64,000 nucleotides of DNA from positions 496,001 to 560,000 of the forward strand of contig JAODUP010000093.1 in assembly GCA_025642065.1 (NCBI GenBank), given 5' to 3'. The notes beneath the pieces were generated by a model, which was not told where the DNA came from, made no database searches, and saw only the letters and a program-made list of their open reading frames with translations. The position numbers and the translations under genes are program-made. Shown piece by piece: positions 60,896 through 64,000 of the stretch. This stretch comes from Paralvinella palmiformis (Eukaryota > Annelida > Polychaeta > Terebellida > Alvinellidae). Every line of letters starts with the position of its first letter. Within the stretch, counting starts at the first letter, position 1.

Positions 60896-61049
60896 TAGCA
60901 CCACATATTCATGAGAGTTAATACAACTGTCAATACGGACAATAGGATGATTGAGCCATGGTTGTTATTGTTTTGGTGGTTTTTTTGTTGTTGTTGTTGT
61001 AAATAAGTGATTATATTCAGGTTATTGGATACTTAATCTCATTATGTGA
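60827..61049. mobile_element. dispersed repeat with internal (TA)n, copy B
   Basis: Same strand and block order as copy A at 40359: TCATAGACAGTAGGATATAA, (TA)n (about 60850-60886), TAGCACCAC, GTTAATACAACTGTCAA, GACAATAG, TTGAGCCATG, a (TTG)n expansion, and TTATTGGATACTTAAT. It is about 75 bp shorter than copy A. Confidence 0.75.
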
Positions 61050-62850
61050 ACCGACTTTAATTCACATAAATATATAGTACTTTGTATTCAATTCAATCAG
61101 TTTATTTCAGAATATAAAATTCCATATACAAATGAATTATGATACAGTGAAGTATATAATACACATAAATTATAAACAAATTAAAAATTTAGTATTTTAG
61201 TCCATCTAACACAAGAGCTAGAATGATAATAAAAGAAACTAGAAACAATACATTGTACTAGCAAATTGCTAGTAGCACCTAGACGTGTTTTAAAACTATA
61301 AAATAATTTGCGAACCAGCACCTCAAATGAATCAATATTATTTTTGACATAAATTGCAGATATATTCTCCCTCCTTAAATACCAAATAATTTTCTGTATA
61401 TATTATTAAAGGCCATTACAACACGTTTATATGTATACTGTTTATACGTTGACCACAAATGACAGCCATAGGCATTGCAAAGGAATGATCTAAATAATTT
61501 ACTTTAATACTGGAGGAACATGTTTTGAAGCGACTGATGAGCATATTCCCTCTTGAATAAAGTGATTTAACATATCTCATGATATCATCATCATAGATTT
61601 AACAGAAAATGTGTAATGCCAAAACTAACCCAAAATAAACTATATACATCAATGTTGTTGAATTGTGGAGGTACCTATCTGATGTTGATTTCATTGTTGA
61701 ACTTTGTTAATTGTTGAACATTTAAAGATTGAGATTACAACAGGTGAATAAGATTTGTTGTTGATGACAGTCAGATCTATGATTTTATTCTTCCATTTAA
61801 TTTTAGTTTAGCTTTTTATTCGTTTCAGATCTAACGTTACATCTTCCAATGTAGTCCATATAATGTATACATAATGTCATAATTGTGTTGTTTTATTTTT
61901 AATCTATAAAATCTGTTTACTCTTCATTTTGTTATTGTGGTGTGTGTGTGTGTGTTGACAACAAAGATCGTCTGCATTTCATATCGACTAGGCTGATACA
62001 CTGGAGAGGGGGGCGGGGGAGGTGTCTAACACCAATCTGGTGGTTCTCGGATTACTTCCAGCCTAAACTTAATGGAAAATGCATGTTAGTTGTTAGGGAA
62101 ATGAGTGAATGTCATGGGCTTATCTAACTGGTCATGATTTTTAACATCCGGCATCTTTAGCTCAGCCGACTTACAATTTTCAGCTGTCATCTATGAAGAG
62201 GGCGTGCCATTGCTTTTAAATACCAGCAATGCTTTGCTGGGAAGAAGCACAGGTTAGCTGCGATTAATATCATGTGAGTGAAGCTAGGCATTGTTCTCGG
62301 ATGTCCATTACAATTCTTAAACCTCGGTGTCCATCCAGATTATATCTCAGTAAATCTGTGCATATTTTGTAACGTAATATCTGCTAATTGTGAGTGACTC
62401 TTAAACCCGGTGATATGAAGATCACAAATATATGTTGCTGTGATCATAGAGCACTTTTAACAACCGGATTTGACACTTGGCTGGTCACCATCGTCCCTGA
62501 TTTCAGCATGCTGGTCAGCCCATATATTGGCAAATCCTGATGTCATTGTCAACCGAGGCATCAAAATCTTGGTAGATTGAGTTCGGCCTGTGTTAGCACT
62601 CTCACTGGACTCCCACCGTCATGACTAGCAGTGGTCAGGAAATACAATTTTGTTCTCATATTGCACTACACGACAAGAGCAGCAGGCTTTTATGTCATTA
62701 GGTAAGAGTGCAGACGACTCGATGGAAAAACTCTCATCGACAAAGAGCTCGTTGTTGGTTTTGTTTTTCACAGTTTTTGTCCAGTCAACAGCCAGTCACC
62801 GTGGTACGTACAGCTTTTGTGATGTGAAATTAAAATCCTCTGTCCCCAGT
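61050..62850. other. non-coding stretch
   Basis: (GT)n at about 61939-61954. No recognisable gene; the frames at 61942-62127 and 62650-62853 lack splice support. Confidence 0.4.
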
Positions 62851-63200
62851 TGATCCAGGGTTAGATTCTCCTTGAGGTTGATGTCTCGTCTAGGGAGCAG
62901 TTTGGGTGCTGGTGTTGCCGCTGAGATTAGCGTCTCTTGTGTTACTGTTACGGCGCCGTGTTATGTCGGAGTTGTGATATTAGGATGATGTCAGCCAACG
63001 AGCTCCTCTAAGACTCTCTCAGACTCTCTCCACAATCCTGCTTATTTCCTATTGTATTGTAAGTGATGATGTATCCTTTTTCATTGCAATATTTCTCCAC
63101 CAAGACGGTATACACTCGAGCTGTAAAGGCGATGGCAGAAGAAAGACGTCCCCGCCAACAAAGAGCCAGTTCCATTGTGTTATTGTGTGTTGTGTGTAAA
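62850..63200. other. G+C-richer stretch with a short open frame
   Basis: CpG-richer than the surroundings. On the plus strand GGCGATGG (ATG at about 63130) begins a 28-codon frame (MAEERRPRQQRASS..). A promoter or first-exon region is possible but there is no donor or family match. Confidence 0.2.
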
Positions 63201-64000
63201 AAATGTAGAAATTAGCTCTTGTCGGTTAAGTGCTCTAGCCATATAGATCAGAAATGTCTTCCAACACAACATAATGCCATTGGCTGAGTTTAGTAAATAA
63301 TGTGTGTGACGACCTTTCTAATCTTTGATATTTCCTTTGGTTATTGGCAGTTCCACAGTGAGGGCATTTGACATTTTCATCCTTGACTTTGAAAGAATAT
63401 TTTGTATGCGTTTTTGTTATTATTACATTTTAGCATTTATCAGTGATTGGTGAGCATTGTATAGGATTGTATAACTAATATTTGAATTTTTTATGTTATT
63501 TATTAAACTGTAGTTTAAAAAATGGGACATTAGTAAAAGCCATCACAGTGACCATTGTGGAGGAATTTTAATTTGACCTTTCTGTACATTGACATCAGGC
63601 GATTGGCAGTGACTTAATGGGGTACTTTCAACCACTAAAAACATTATAACTGAATACATAACTCCCCGGTACCTGGATAGCACATTAACACAATTTGTTT
63701 ATGTTTCATTTTATACATCATAAATAAAAAGTATTTCTGAATATAGTATGCTGTGTGTGACAAATTTATAGACACTGGTATGTGTTTTATAGAGTGCTAA
63801 GTCGTTTAAATGTCACGAACAACAATCAAATGTTAGGACTAATGTTTGATTTAGTATACATGTAGGTTAAGATTTCAAGGAACTCAGTACATACTATTTA
63901 TATAAATAAATCTTTGGTTATTTTCTGGGTGGGTGGGAGATTTATCACTGACAGTCAAATTAGAGAATTCATGGATTGGACTTTAGGGAAATTCCTATCC
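63201..64000. other. non-coding stretch to window end
   Basis: Nothing recognised. Confidence 0.45.

Noticed and set aside
1..64000. CRISPR array, bacterial operons or a prokaryotic defence system
   Set aside because: No spaced direct repeats of CRISPR type, no ribosome-binding sites with long ORFs, and all recognisable coding remnants are eukaryotic retroelements.

Overview
This window looks like animal nuclear DNA, most likely from a mollusc or a close lophotrochozoan relative. It is A+T-rich and gene-poor. It holds many long (TA)n, (TG/CA)n and (CT)n microsatellites, decayed retrotransposon pieces with metazoan signatures, and a tRNA-derived SINE whose GTGGCC..TAAAACA.CAATC(ATC)n tail resembles SINE tails known from molluscan genomes. 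The taxon call is an inference from repeat content. There is no operon structure, no long intact reading frame, and no tRNA, rRNA or CRISPR that I could support.

No complete gene is recognisable. The best gene-like object is a possible first coding exon on the minus strand (12621 down to 12439). It has a TATA-like box upstream, an ACCATGG start context, 61 codons and an AAG|GTAAAG donor. A (CA)n microsatellite lies between the TATA-like box and the start codon. Several shorter exon candidates have reasonable splice signals and open frames (903-1100 minus, 2609-2644 plus, 4161-4305 plus, 9665-9732 plus, 20091-20191 plus, 21327-21569 minus). None matches a family I can name with confidence, and some will be chance.

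Most recognisable content is mobile DNA. (1) A decayed Ty3/Gypsy pol fragment on the minus strand (about 48600-49990) is split by a 651-bp TTAA-flanked DNA element (48753-49403); skipping that element and one TTAA copy restores the homology to the base. (2) There are three LINE 3' fragments: plus strand at about 29420-30300, minus at about 56030-56757, and minus at 42050-42640 with its 3' tail. (3) One SINE family has at least seven copies, including two 60-70-bp tail-only insertions bounded by target-site duplications. (4) A 131-bp palindromic TA-flanked MITE sits at 8881-9011. (5) A dispersed repeat carrying an internal (TA)n tract occurs at 40359-40655 and 60827-61049. (6) Degenerate minisatellites lie at 23409-23530, 36404-36480 and 43755-44172.

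Layout: 1-5 kb is relatively G+C-rich with several exon-like or promoter-like pieces. 5-13 kb holds microsatellites, the palindromic MITE and two exon candidates. 13-29 kb is mostly featureless A+T-rich DNA with two exon candidates and a SINE. 29-31 kb is a LINE remnant. 31-48 kb contains SINE copies, a LINE tail and a decayed minisatellite. 48.6-50 kb is the nested Gypsy/MITE locus. 50-64 kb contains SINE and LINE pieces, microsatellites and a more G+C-rich end. The whole is best read as intergenic or intronic DNA of a large animal genome. I found no convincing new biological system; the most informative signals are the nested insertion and the tail-only SINE insertions.
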